Counted from the first letter of the stretch, positions 18,536-27,430 are shown. The stretch is DNA of 64,000 nucleotides from Asticcacaulis endophyticus (GCF_014652575.1 NZ_BMZB01000004.1:186001-250000), one strand, 5' to 3'. The notes: a model not told the origin generated them from the sequence alone. Program-made: numbers and translations.

Positions 18536-19658
18536 ATGCGACTGGATGTTGAGGCTCAGGCCCGCGACATCGAGCAATCCATTGGATTGCTCAGGAGGCG
18601 TCTTTGACTGGGATGTCGCTCTAAGACGTCTCGATGAGTTGAATGCGCGCGTCGAAGATCCGACGCTGTGGGACAATCCTGAAATGGCGCAGAGCGTCAT
18701 GCGTGAGCGTACCCGGCTTGGTAACTCCGTAGATGCCGTTAAAAAGCTGGAGCAGGAGCTCAAAGACGCGCTCGATTATGCTGAACTGGCCGATATGGAA
18801 GGCGACGAAGAGCTTCTGGAGGAAGCACGCGCCATGCTGAAATCCCTTAAGGACTATGCGGGCCGTGCCGAACTGGAGGCCCTGCTGTCAGGTGAAGCTG
18901 ACGGTAATGATGCCTATCTCGAAATCAATTCTGGCGCAGGCGGGACGGAATCCTGCGACTGGGCCGGGATTTTGATGCGGATGTATATGCGCTGGGCGAC
19001 CGCCCATGGCATGACCGTATCGGTCGAAGAAGAAACACCGGGTGAGCAGGCGGGCATCAAGTCGGTGACCCTGACCGTCAAGGGCACGAACGCCTATGGC
19101 TGGCTTAAGACCGAAGGCGGCGTACACCGTCTGGTGCGGATTTCACCGTTTGATTCCAATGCGCGCCGCCATACCTCGTTTGCCTCAGTCTGGGTCTATC
19201 CGGTGGTCGATGATGCGATTGTCATCGATATTAACCCGGCGGATGTGCGCACCGATACCTACCGCGCATCAGGCGCGGGTGGCCAGCATATCAACAAGAC
19301 TGACTCGGCGGTGCGTTTAACCCACATTCCGACGGGTATTGCGGTCGCCTGTCAGGCCGGTCGCTCTCAGCATGCCAACCGTGATGAGGCTTGGAAGATG
19401 CTGCGGGCGCGGCTTTATGAGGTCGAACTGCAAAAGCGTGAGGCGGCGCAGCAGGCGCTTGAGGATCAGAAAACCGATATCGGCTGGGGGCATCAGATCC
19501 GATCCTATGTTCTGCACCCCTATCAGATGGTCAAGGACCTGCGAACCGATGTCGAGACTTCGGATTCGCAAGCTGTGCTGGATGGTGATCTCGATCCATT
19601 CATGGCCGCGTCTCTGGCGCAAAGGGTTGGGGCCACGCGCGACGCCGCTGAAGTATAA
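18536..19658 (+). CDS. prfB: peptide chain release factor 2, with programmed +1 frameshift
   Basis: RF2 recognises UGA and UAA stop codons. Translation starts at ATG 18536 ([19 protein letters not shown]) and reaches an in-frame TGA at 18605-18607 after 23 codons. The context AGGAGG-CGT-CTT-TGA-C is the classic autoregulatory frameshift site. A +1 slip on CTT (skipping T18605) resumes at GAC 18606 and reads [12 protein letters not shown] to the stop at 19658, giving about 373 residues. The stop-recognition tripeptide SPF (about 203, typical of RF2 rather than RF1) and the catalytic GGQ in [12 protein letters not shown] (about 247) are present. Without the shift only a 23-residue peptide results, so this is not a pseudogene. 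Confidence 0.96.
18593..18608 (+). promoter_or_regulatory. RF2 programmed frameshift site
   Basis: An internal Shine-Dalgarno-like AGGAGG (18593-18598) lies 3 bases before the slippery CTT (18602-18604) and in-frame TGA (18605-18607) followed by C. This is the conserved arrangement by which low RF2 activity permits +1 frameshifting and so RF2 synthesis. Confidence 0.93.
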
Positions 19659-19666
19659 ACCTAAAC

Positions 19667-19701
19667 AAAAAACCCCTGAGATTACATCTCAGGGGTTTTT
19701 T
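19667..19701 (+). terminator. bidirectional terminator between prfB and the BrkB-family gene
   Basis: CCCCTGAGAT (19673-19682) pairs with ATCTCAGGGG (19686-19695), flanked by six A residues on the left and six T residues on the right. The stem can therefore terminate both the plus-strand prfB transcript and the minus-strand gene. The last sense codon and stop codon of the minus-strand gene lie inside the hairpin. Confidence 0.92.
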
Positions 19702-20596
19702 GTGTTTTGACGCGTCGGTGTTTTGCGGTGATGTGTGAACCAAAATAGCGGCTGTACACTTGGGTGAATTCAGCGCCGAAAAAGAAAATCTGCGTCGAAT
19801 AATAGATCCACACCAGAACCACGATCAGCGACCCTGCCGCGCCATAGGTGGAACTGAGCGCGCTTTGACCGAGATAGATGCCGATAAAGAGCTTGCCCAC
19901 CGAGAACAACAGGGCGGTAATGACAGCACCTATCCATACGTCTCGCCATTCGATATGGGCATCAGGCAGCATCTTGAAGGTCATCGCAAACAAAAATGTG
20001 GTGACGGCAAATGACACGGCCAGATTAAAACTGTGCAGCATAAAGGCGGGCAGTACGTTAGCGAACATGCCGCCAAACGCCGCCAGTGCCGCTGAAACCA
20101 CCAGTGATATCAGCAGTAAAAACCCAATGCCGACGATTAGGGCAAAAGACAAAACTCGCTTTTTCAGGAACCATGTCCAGTGGTCATTTTCCTTACTTTC
20201 GACATTCCAGATCGCATTAAGCGCGTCTTGTAATTGCGCGAAAAAGCCGGTGGCTGAGATAATCAGTGTGGCAAATCCGATCAGGGTCGCGACGATTCCC
20301 GCCTCACGATTGTGAGAATTGGTCATGATCGTTTCAATGGCCTGCGCGCCGGTATCTCCGATAAGGTTTCTGATTTCGGTGACAAGCTGAAGCCGCACCG
20401 AGTCTTCGCCAAACGCCAACCCGGCTACGGACACGACGATGAGCAACAGCGGGCCGATAGACAGGACGCTGTAAAAGGCAAGGGCGGCCCCCAGACGCGG
20501 GGCTTTGTCGGCCAGCCACTCGTCAAACGTCTCCCGCAGCAATCGCCACATGAAGTTTAAGGTCAGTTCGGGTCTGTCGGATAAAGCTTCAGGCAT
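19682..20596 (-). CDS. YihY/BrkB-family inner-membrane protein
   Basis: A 304-residue membrane protein of the YihY (virulence factor BrkB) family, function unproven; it was once misassigned as RNase BN. About six membrane segments are visible, including LGAALAFYSVLSIGPLLLIV, FALIVGIGFLLLISLVVSA, WIGAVITALLFSVGKLFIG and SLIVVLVWIYYSTQIFFFGA. The N-terminal WLADKAPRLGAALAFYS and C-terminal YYSTQIFFFGAEFTQVY are characteristic of the family. The stop codon (19682-19684) is embedded in the bidirectional terminator shared with prfB. Confidence 0.93.
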   Translation of the reverse strand: MPEALSDRPELTLNFMWRLLRETFDEWLADKAPRLGAALAFYSVLSIGPLLLIVVSVAGLAFGEDSVRLQLVTEIRNLIGDTGAQAIETIMTNSHNREAGIVATLIGFATLIISATGFFAQLQDALNAIWNVESKENDHWTWFLKKRVLSFALIVGIGFLLLISLVVSAALAAFGGMFANVLPAFMLHSFNLAVSFAVTTFLFAMTFKMLPDAHIEWRDVWIGAVITALLFSVGKLFIGIYLGQSALSSTYGAAGSLIVVLVWIYYSTQIFFFGAEFTQVYSRYFGSHITAKHRRVKTQKTPEM

Positions 20597-20661
20597 GAGA
20601 GTCCGTGATTTAATGCCCCATCATACAGGTGCCGTTGGCGATTGTGTGATTAAATCTCCAT

Positions 20662-20703
20662 AAAAAAGACCGTAAGAAATTGAAGTTTCTTACGGTCTTT
20701 TTT
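20662..20703 (-). terminator. intrinsic terminator of the M23 peptidase-bactofilin operon
   Basis: An 18-bp perfect inverted repeat (20662-20679 with 20686-20703; arms contain GACCGTAAGAAA) with a 6-nt loop and A/T tails at both ends. It lies 27 bases beyond the bactofilin stop. The A/T-rich ends make it usable in both directions. Confidence 0.9.
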
Positions 20704-20729
20704 ATGTACCAATATGTTAGCGTGAATGC

Positions 20730-21299
20730 TTAGTAAGAGCGTTTAAGATCTGACAGGGCGTTCATGTCATAGCTGCTCAGTGACGGTGCGCCGTAGTCAG
20801 GCGTGGTTGCATATTGGGCGGCTGCGGGCTGAACCGGAGCCGGGGCTGCATGAACGGTTTCGGGGCGTGCGCGCGATTGCAGGCAGCGGCCGACGAAGTA
20901 AGCGCCGACATCGATCGACAACTGTTCATGGGTGATGTCGCCTTCGACATAGGCGGTGGCTGACAAGCGAACCTGCTTGCCCGAAATGCCGCCGACTACA
21001 CGGCCACGGATTTCAATGGTTTCGGCTTCGATTGAGCCTTCGACATTGCCAGCTTCGCCGACGACCAGATGACCCGCCTTCACGTCGCCGCGTACAGTGC
21101 CTTCCAGGTGCAAATCGCCTGAACCGGTAATATTGCCATCAATCGTCAGAGTCGACGACAGTACCGAACCGACCTTTGGTGCGGGGGCCATCATCGGCGT
21201 TGATTTTGATGAATTCATATTGACCGAATTGAGATCCAGCGGCGGAGCCACAGCCGCTTCGGATTGTTGGGCGCGGGTTGGTTTAGTTTTGTTGAACAT
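20730..21299 (-). CDS. bacA: bactofilin (polymer-forming cytoskeletal protein)
   Basis: A 189-residue bactofilin. A short disordered N-terminus (to about residue 45) is followed by the right-handed beta-helix core (about 48-145) with turns such as LTIDGNITGSGDLHLEGTVRG, GHLVVGEAGNVEGSIEAETI and GRVVGGISGKQVRLSATA. The C-terminal tail is Pro/Ala/Tyr-rich. Bactofilins polymerise without nucleotides and scaffold wall enzymes, for example at stalks in Caulobacteraceae. The gene overlaps the upstream M23 peptidase gene by 17 bases, matching the recurrent bactofilin-M23 pairing. Confidence 0.94.
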   Translation of the reverse strand: MFNKTKPTRAQQSEAAVAPPLDLNSVNMNSSKSTPMMAPAPKVGSVLSSTLTIDGNITGSGDLHLEGTVRGDVKAGHLVVGEAGNVEGSIEAETIEIRGRVVGGISGKQVRLSATAYVEGDITHEQLSIDVGAYFVGRCLQSRARPETVHAAPAPVQPAAAQYATTPDYGAPSLSSYDMNALSDLKRSY

Positions 21300-22425
21300 A
21301 ATCTCCAGCCTTTACAAAGCGTGCAGGGTTTTGAGGACGACCATTGAGCCACACTTCGTAATGAAGATGCACGCCGGTCGAGCGACCAGTTGAACCCATA
21401 GCCCCCAGTCTTTGACCGACCGCCACACGTTGGCCGGCACGTACAGACATAGACTGCATATGAGCGTAGCGAGTTTTAAATCCATTGCCGTGGTCGATTT
21501 CGACCGCGTTCCCGTAGCCACTGCGCACACCTGAAAACGAAACTATGCCAGGTGCCGTTGAGTAGATTGGGGTAAGATAGGGACCTGCAAAATCGAGGCC
21601 AAGATGGCTTCTGGGGCGTCCATTAATGGGATCGAAGCGTACGCCAAAGCCTGAAGTGGTGCGGACATTATAGGATGGGCGATTGAACGGCAGGGTCTCA
21701 GACGATTTTTGCAGGCCGCGCATATCATTGAGATTGATCGCCGCATTACGGATGCGTGACGCAAAGCCTTCGTCGACATCAAGATATTGAGCCAGCTCTT
21801 TGGAATCCTTGGCTTCCAGCAGCGGGTTGGCGTTTGAGCCGCCCTGCGCATAGGCGGCGGGGTTAAGCCCGGCCAGACGGAAGGCCAGTCTTAAGCGTTC
21901 GGCGCGGGATTTGGCAAAATTCTCGGCCTTACCCACCATGCGTTCCTGCTCGGCACGGACGGCGTAAATACGTTCAATGGGCGGTAAGGCCTCATCAACA
22001 GGCGCCGGAGACAAGGTCGCAGAAGCACCGGGTACGTTCTTGAAATCTTTCAGAATATGGATCAATGCGCCGTGGCGTTTTTCAACGGTTGACGCCAGTT
22101 CATCAAGCGATCCCGACGCTTGAGTCAGTTGCTTGGTGGCGCTGTCGAGGCGGGCTTGACGGTCGGCCACCCAGCGTTCAGACTGGGCCTTCATCAGGCT
22201 GATTTGCCGCTCGGATGCGCTTTCTGACAGGGCGATAAACATCACGGCGCCTGTGGATATGGCCAGCCATGTAACCGCGACCGAAGCCAGCACGGTAAAC
22301 CCAAATTGCTTGCCTGAGCTCAGGACATAGCCGCGGGTTTCGCCGTTTGAGCGAATATAGAGGTGACGTTCCGGAAAGGTTTGTTCCAGTACGTCACGAA
22401 GGCGTCCAAAGCTTTTCTTACTCAT
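21283..22425 (-). CDS. M23-family peptidoglycan endopeptidase (bactofilin partner)
   Basis: A protein of about 380 residues with a cytoplasmic N-terminus (about 1-45), one membrane segment (about 47-67, VLASVAVTWLAISTGAVMF), a periplasmic coiled-coil region (about 80-170) and a C-terminal LytM/M23 domain (about 255-375). The zinc-site motifs are SHLGLDFAGP and HLHYEVW. The start at ATG 22425 (MSKKSFGRL) is chosen; a GTG at 22437 is also in frame. Peptidases of this layout are recruited by bactofilins to shape the wall locally. A perfect CtrA-type box lies just upstream. Confidence 0.92.
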   Translation of the reverse strand: MSKKSFGRLRDVLEQTFPERHLYIRSNGETRGYVLSSGKQFGFTVLASVAVTWLAISTGAVMFIALSESASERQISLMKAQSERWVADRQARLDSATKQLTQASGSLDELASTVEKRHGALIHILKDFKNVPGASATLSPAPVDEALPPIERIYAVRAEQERMVGKAENFAKSRAERLRLAFRLAGLNPAAYAQGGSNANPLLEAKDSKELAQYLDVDEGFASRIRNAAINLNDMRGLQKSSETLPFNRPSYNVRTTSGFGVRFDPINGRPRSHLGLDFAGPYLTPIYSTAPGIVSFSGVRSGYGNAVEIDHGNGFKTRYAHMQSMSVRAGQRVAVGQRLGAMGSTGRSTGVHLHYEVWLNGRPQNPARFVKAGDYVQQN

Positions 22426-22449
22426 CACCGCCAGCACCCGATAGCTTGG

Positions 22450-22464
22450 TTAACTATGCCTTAA
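22450..22464 (-). promoter_or_regulatory. CtrA-type box upstream of the M23 peptidase-bactofilin operon
   Basis: TTAA (22450-22453), seven bases, TTAA (22461-22464) exactly fits the full CtrA consensus TTAA-N7-TTAA. It lies 25 bases before the ATG of the peptidase gene. CtrA is the cell-cycle master regulator of Caulobacterales. Whether it activates or represses here cannot be told from position alone. Confidence 0.5.
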
Positions 22465-22509
22465 CATCGCCATTGCGCAAGACCATAAATCCTCGTTTCT
22501 TTGGCTTTG

Positions 22510-22523
22510 GATGAAATTTCATC
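22510..22523. promoter_or_regulatory. 14-bp perfect palindrome upstream of the M23 peptidase gene
   Basis: GATGAAATTTCATC reads the same on both strands and lies 85 bases before the peptidase ATG, between it and the bcp stop codon. Perfect palindromes of this size often bind dimeric regulators. No regulator can be named. Confidence 0.35.
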
Positions 22524-22627
22524 TAAAACCGTCTGAAATTAAGGAATTTATGTCACTTCTGTGATGCTTCGTCCCGTTTTAGGAAGACTGCATCTTGGGT
22601 ATCAAAATCGGTGCCGCAGGATGGCTG

Positions 22628-23119
22628 TCAGGATTTGAAGCCTTTCAGGGCCGATAATACCTCGGCGGCGTGGCCACCCACCTTTACGTTGCGCCAGACC
22701 TTGCGCACCATACCATCCGGATCGATAAGGAGAGTGGCGCGCTCTGTGCCCATATATTTTTTTCCGTACAGCGTCTTTTCGGCCCACAGCCCATAGGCCT
22801 GAATGGTCTGCGTGCTTTCATCAGCCAAAAGTGTAAGATTAAGGTCGAACTTATTGATAAAATTGGCATGTTTTTTAAGGCTGTCTTTTGAAATGCCAAA
22901 CAGGGCTGTGTCCAGCGCCCCAAACTCGCCAGCCAGAGCTGAAAATTCGCGCGCCTCGATAGTGCAGCCTTCGGTATTGTCCTTGGGGTAGAAAAACAGC
23001 ACCACCCACTGGCCTTTGAGGTCGCGCAAACTAACCTCGCCGCCCTTTGACGAGGGCAGAGTGAAATCCGGTGCTGTAAAAGGTTCAAATTCGTTTTGAT
23101 TTATCTGTGCTTTTGCCAT
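22628..23119 (-). CDS. bcp: thioredoxin-dependent peroxiredoxin, Bcp/PrxQ family
   Basis: A 163-residue peroxiredoxin that reduces hydroperoxides. The start at 23119 (MAKAQINQNEFEPF) gives the usual size. The frame continues to 23197, but that would run across the divergent gene's start. The core FTLPSSKGGEVSLRDLKG and WVVLFFYPKDNTEGCT are typical, with peroxidatic C52. The resolving Cys five residues later, present in many Bcp proteins, is Arg here (EAREF), so this looks like a one-Cys variant that needs an external thiol. Confidence 0.94.
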   Translation of the reverse strand: MAKAQINQNEFEPFTAPDFTLPSSKGGEVSLRDLKGQWVVLFFYPKDNTEGCTIEAREFSALAGEFGALDTALFGISKDSLKKHANFINKFDLNLTLLADESTQTIQAYGLWAEKTLYGKKYMGTERATLLIDPDGMVRKVWRNVKVGGHAAEVLSALKGFKS

Positions 23120-23135
23120 GACATAGCCTTTATGG

Positions 23136-26100
23136 ATGCGTAAGGATGACATAATCGATTCAGGTACGTTTGTGTGCCAAATTGGTTCTGCTGACACCCC
23201 TAAATCCTTAAAAAATTTTCGCCGCAGGGTTCTGCTGATTACTCGTGAAGTTTCAAGTTTTGTGATCCCCTTAACCCGCCTTGTGAAAAAGCGCTGGCGG
23301 TTAAGTCTTGCCGTTCTGTCGGGCCTGTGTCTGATCGCGGGCGGATTGCGTATCTATTCGGCGCCGGTCAGGCTTGATAATTTTAAGCCGATCATCATTT
23401 CGCGACTGGAAAATGCCTTGCCGGGGCATAAGGCCGATATCGGTCACATGGATTTGGTGTGGTTTCATGACGCCAATGCGTTGGGGTGGCGTTTTGAAGG
23501 TCTGACTATTCGCGACAGTAGGAAGCGTGTCGTGGCGTCGGCCAAATCCCTTGAAGCGGCCTTGGCGATCGACAGTCTGTTTGCCTTGCATATCGCGCCA
23601 GCGCGTCTGACAGCGAAGGATTTTTTCCTGGCGGCGACGGTATCTGAGCGCGGGCGCTATGAACTGGGCTATGAGGCCAAGGGGCAGCCACAGGCGCGCG
23701 GTGGCGTAGCGCTTGATCGGCTGTTCCGTGAACTGGTCGGGCCCGAAAAGCTAGGCTCACCTATCAGCTATACCCGCCAGTTTGCCCTGCGTCAGGGTCG
23801 CCTTGATCTGCGTCAGGTCAATTCCAATCTGGCCTGGACGGCGGATATCGGCAGTATCGACTACACCAAACGTGATGGACGTATCCGTGCCAATCTGGGG
23901 TTATCGATCAAAAGTGGAAATCAGATATCGAAACTGACGGCGCGGGCGAGTGCGACTGAAGGCCTGAAAACCGCAGCCATTGACGCCACAATCAGTAATC
24001 TTATTCCATCGACTGTATTTCCGTCGGTGGGCATGACCCGGCCAATGGCCGGATTTCATGCGCCGGTCAACGGCACCGGCACCGTGAAATACAGCGCCCG
24101 CCACGGCTTTGAGACGACCGATCTCGATATCTCAGCCGGTAAGGGCTATTACGATTTCGGAAAATCGAAGCAATCGTTTGAGGCCATGAATGTCGTGGCC
24201 ACCTATGCCCGCCGCACCAAGCGCATCGATTTCAAGCGCTTTCGGGTTGTGTCGCCAATGCTGGAAGCGGACCTGTTTGGTCATGTCAAAATCTGGCCGT
24301 CTGATGTGAAGGTCGGCCGGAAACTGCTGATTGACTTTGATTTTAAAGGGCCAAAGGCGACCGGCAAGCTGGCCGACGATTTCCGGGCTCAGACTCTGAA
24401 TGATGTCCATTTCACCGGCGCCTATTCACCCGATACGCGCGAGCTGTTTATCAAATCCGGCCGCGGCCGTCTGGAGACCGCTGTCGTCACCACTAAGGGG
24501 CGGCTTTATGCGGACGATAAGGGGCTGGGGGCCAATCTGACGGCCAGAATCGACGGTGATTTCACCAAGGAAACCGTCTTTGCGTTCTGGCCCGAAGGTC
24601 TGACAAAGGCGACGCGCCTGAACCTGATCGACCGGATCAAGGTCGGCACCTTATCTAACGCTGATTTCACCTTGTCGGCACCGCCGGGCTATCTGACGGC
24701 TGATAATCTGCGCAATGAGGATTTGCGGCTCGATTTTGATTTTCGTGATGCGACGATCGAATTTGATCCGCGCCTTAAGGACGGAACCGGTCTCAAGGGC
24801 CATGCTGTACTTATGGGTAGCCGGTTTGATCTGGATGTCGAATCCGGCTGGCTGGATAAGGCGGCGATCACGGACGGGCAGGTGCTGGTGCCGAGCTTCC
24901 ACTCCAGTCGCTCAGGCAGAGGCAGCCTGACCCACATCTGGATCAAAGCGAAGGCCGATGCGGTCGATGTGATCGAAGCGGTTGATCCGATTGCCGGTGG
25001 CGATCTGGCGAAGAACGGCCTCAACCGTGAGCGTCTGGGCGGTCAGGCGGATGTGCGGGTTGATATCCGCTTCCCGACGTTTCAGAACCTGAGTACAGAC
25101 ACGTTTGATCTGACCTTCAATGCCGACCTGACCGATGCGTCCCTGAAGCAGGCGGCGCTGGGGTGGGATTTGACGGACGCGACGATCCGTGTGGACGGTG
25201 ATTTGCGCGCCAACCGTATTGTGGCGTCGGGGCCGGGCGTGCTTGGCCCGTACCGGGGTGAAATCGCTTATCATACGGCCTTTAGCAAAGCCGACCCCAA
25301 GGTGACTTTCAAAGGTCAGTTTGATGCTGAGCCGTTTGGCGGCGCGCCGGATAAGCCGGTGCCGATTGAGGGGGAGTTTATCCTGACAGGCGGAAGCGAT
25401 GAAGGCACGCAAGGTTCAGGTCAGATACGTTCCGGCATATTTGACGGCGATGTAGCGTGGGAAGGCACGGATGAACGCCCGAACCATGTGACCATCCGTG
25501 GTGAAACCGACGCCAAGGGCATGGCTGCCCAAGGTCTGCCGTTCATCCAGCATCTGGGGCCCAAGCTGCCCACGCAGGTATCGCTCATTCGGTCAGGCGA
25601 TATCTGGAGCGGGGAAATTCAGGCGCAGGCCTTTTCCGGCGACTTGGCCTATATCGAAGGGGCAAATCCACGGCTGGTTTATCAGTCGGTTATTACGCCG
25701 GATGAGGCCCGTGAACTGGGCCTGAGCGGGATGCCATTGTTCCGGACGCAACGGCGGCTTAGTCTCAATATCGGGCTTGACGATCAAACCCGTGAGGCGC
25801 TCATCCGGGTAGATCAGTTTGAGGCGAAACTCGGTTGGGCCAAGCGCGACGCCAGCAACGATATTGCCCGTACACTGACCGCTAAAATCGCGCCGCAGGA
25901 TTGGGCATCGCTGGGCCTGCCCGAAGCCTTTTTCAAGCCGTCTGAAACCATTGATGCCAAGGCTCAGTGGTTGCAAACCGGCGCGGCCATGAGCGGGCAG
26001 ATCGATCTGAAAGGCCATGTTATCGACTTTACGGTGCCGGACAATATTGTCGGGTCGAACGGTTATCAGGCCCAGATACGCACCCGCGTCAATGATGGGC

Positions 26101-27419
26101 TTTTGACGCTGCTGGGCTATACCCATGATCGTCTGACCCTGACGGGGCAGGCCGATGTGGTCACCAGTCTTTACCGGCGCGGCGACCGCAACGTAACCGT
26201 GGTCAATGTCTATGCTCAGGACGCCGAGCTTAAGGTGTTGGGTAGTGATTGGGTTAAGCCTGCGGGTGAGGCTGCCGATTTCGCCTTTGAGATTGACGAT
26301 AAGGGTGCTGGGCAAGGTATGAACATCGCGCGCATCTATGGCAATGGGGCGTCGGTAAAACTGGAGGGGCGCGCCTCTTTGGATGGCGATGGCAAGATTG
26401 AATTTGCTGATTTGTCAGAGGTTTATCTGAAAAACTTAGCGGAGGGTTCAGTCAAATATTATGAGGCGACGCAGGGCGGACCCAGATTGATATCGGCAAC
26501 TGGCCGCTATTTTGACCTGCGCCCCTGGCTTGTGCCAAAGGCCAATCCCCAGACTACGATCATAGTGGCCGATATTCCCCACGATCAGCCGCCTGTTGAG
26601 CCGCCCCCGCCATCTCCGGCGGTGCCGACGCGTCTGGTGGCGGATGTGCAAACGCTGAAACTCTCGCGCGACGGTGCGTTTCATGACGTTAAAATCAATG
26701 TGGATTGGGATGGAGCCAACGGCCTTGATGGAAGCTTAAACGCGCGTTCAGAAAACAACAGCCTTATTCGATTTGAAGCTGAGCCCGATACGGCGGCGCA
26801 GCCCGCCTATAGCCGCTTTGAGGGTAAGCTTGCCGATACCGGTGATGCCCTGAAAACCGCCTTTGCGACCGCTCAGGTTCATCGTGGCGAAACCGAGATC
26901 AAGGGGGTGTTTACTCGCGGTCAGGTCGATGCCACGATCAGCGGTGAGCATATTCAGGTGCGTCAGATCCCTATACTGGCGCAATTGCTGACGGTAGGGT
27001 CATTGCAGGGGCTGGCCAACACCTTAACCGGCGAAGGCATTACCTTTGATGAGTATGAACTACCTGTGCGTTACCGGGTAAGCGACCAGCTTTTGTTTAT
27101 CAAGGACGGTTACGCCAAGGGTGAGGCTGTTGGCATCAATGTCTGGGGGACGTTCGATCGCGATAATAACTATATCGATTATCGTGGCAGCCTGCTGCCG
27201 GTCTATGCCGTCAATTCCATGTTCGGGGACGTAGCAAAAAAGGGGCAGGGGCTGGTGGGCTTAAGATACCGCGTCCGGGGGCGTCCGCCGACGCCGCAGG
27301 TCGAGGTCGATCCGTTCTCACTGGTCATACCTGGTTTCTTGCGGCAGTGGTTTGATAAGGATTTTGAGGACGAAATCCCGCCGCTGAATTTACCAGACGC
27401 GAAGAAGAGCAAAGATTAG
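23136..27419 (+). CDS. very large AsmA-like / DUF3971 envelope protein
   Basis: A protein of up to 1427 residues with one N-terminal membrane segment (about residues 54-70, LSLAVLSGLCLIAGGLRI) and a long periplasmic body of repeated beta-rich segments. The N-terminal DUF3971-like region starts near NALPGHKADIGHMDLVW. The C-terminal AsmA-like domain (about 1270-1410) includes AQLLTVGSLQGLANTLTGEGI and YRGSLLPVYAVNSMFGDV. Such proteins are proposed to form hydrophobic bridges carrying phospholipids to the outer membrane. The true start is uncertain: 23136 leaves only 16 bases to the divergent bcp start, and later GTG codons (23172, 23262, 23283) are possible. It converges with tyrS. Confidence 0.85.
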   Translation: MRKDDIIDSGTFVCQIGSADTPKSLKNFRRRVLLITREVSSFVIPLTRLVKKRWRLSLAVLSGLCLIAGGLRIYSAPVRLDNFKPIIISRLENALPGHKADIGHMDLVWFHDANALGWRFEGLTIRDSRKRVVASAKSLEAALAIDSLFALHIAPARLTAKDFFLAATVSERGRYELGYEAKGQPQARGGVALDRLFRELVGPEKLGSPISYTRQFALRQGRLDLRQVNSNLAWTADIGSIDYTKRDGRIRANLGLSIKSGNQISKLTARASATEGLKTAAIDATISNLIPSTVFPSVGMTRPMAGFHAPVNGTGTVKYSARHGFETTDLDISAGKGYYDFGKSKQSFEAMNVVATYARRTKRIDFKRFRVVSPMLEADLFGHVKIWPSDVKVGRKLLIDFDFKGPKATGKLADDFRAQTLNDVHFTGAYSPDTRELFIKSGRGRLETAVVTTKGRLYADDKGLGANLTARIDGDFTKETVFAFWPEGLTKATRLNLIDRIKVGTLSNADFTLSAPPGYLTADNLRNEDLRLDFDFRDATIEFDPRLKDGTGLKGHAVLMGSRFDLDVESGWLDKAAITDGQVLVPSFHSSRSGRGSLTHIWIKAKADAVDVIEAVDPIAGGDLAKNGLNRERLGGQADVRVDIRFPTFQNLSTDTFDLTFNADLTDASLKQAALGWDLTDATIRVDGDLRANRIVASGPGVLGPYRGEIAYHTAFSKADPKVTFKGQFDAEPFGGAPDKPVPIEGEFILTGGSDEGTQGSGQIRSGIFDGDVAWEGTDERPNHVTIRGETDAKGMAAQGLPFIQHLGPKLPTQVSLIRSGDIWSGEIQAQAFSGDLAYIEGANPRLVYQSVITPDEARELGLSGMPLFRTQRRLSLNIGLDDQTREALIRVDQFEAKLGWAKRDASNDIARTLTAKIAPQDWASLGLPEAFFKPSETIDAKAQWLQTGAAMSGQIDLKGHVIDFTVPDNIVGSNGYQAQIRTRVNDGLLTLLGYTHDRLTLTGQADVVTSLYRRGDRNVTVVNVYAQDAELKVLGSDWVKPAGEAADFAFEIDDKGAGQGMNIARIYGNGASVKLEGRASLDGDGKIEFADLSEVYLKNLAEGSVKYYEATQGGPRLISATGRYFDLRPWLVPKANPQTTIIVADIPHDQPPVEPPPPSPAVPTRLVADVQTLKLSRDGAFHDVKINVDWDGANGLDGSLNARSENNSLIRFEAEPDTAAQPAYSRFEGKLADTGDALKTAFATAQVHRGETEIKGVFTRGQVDATISGEHIQVRQIPILAQLLTVGSLQGLANTLTGEGITFDEYELPVRYRVSDQLLFIKDGYAKGEAVGINVWGTFDRDNNYIDYRGSLLPVYAVNSMFGDVAKKGQGLVGLRYRVRGRPPTPQVEVDPFSLVIPGFLRQWFDKDFEDEIPPLNLPDAKKSKD

Positions 27420-27430
27420 GCAGGTAAGGC

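Noticed and set aside
18444-19658. A single continuous frame for RF2 starting upstream at 18444
   Set aside because: The N-terminal residues before DWD in that frame come from the PBP tail and spacer. The proper N-terminus is in the other frame with a classic frameshift site.
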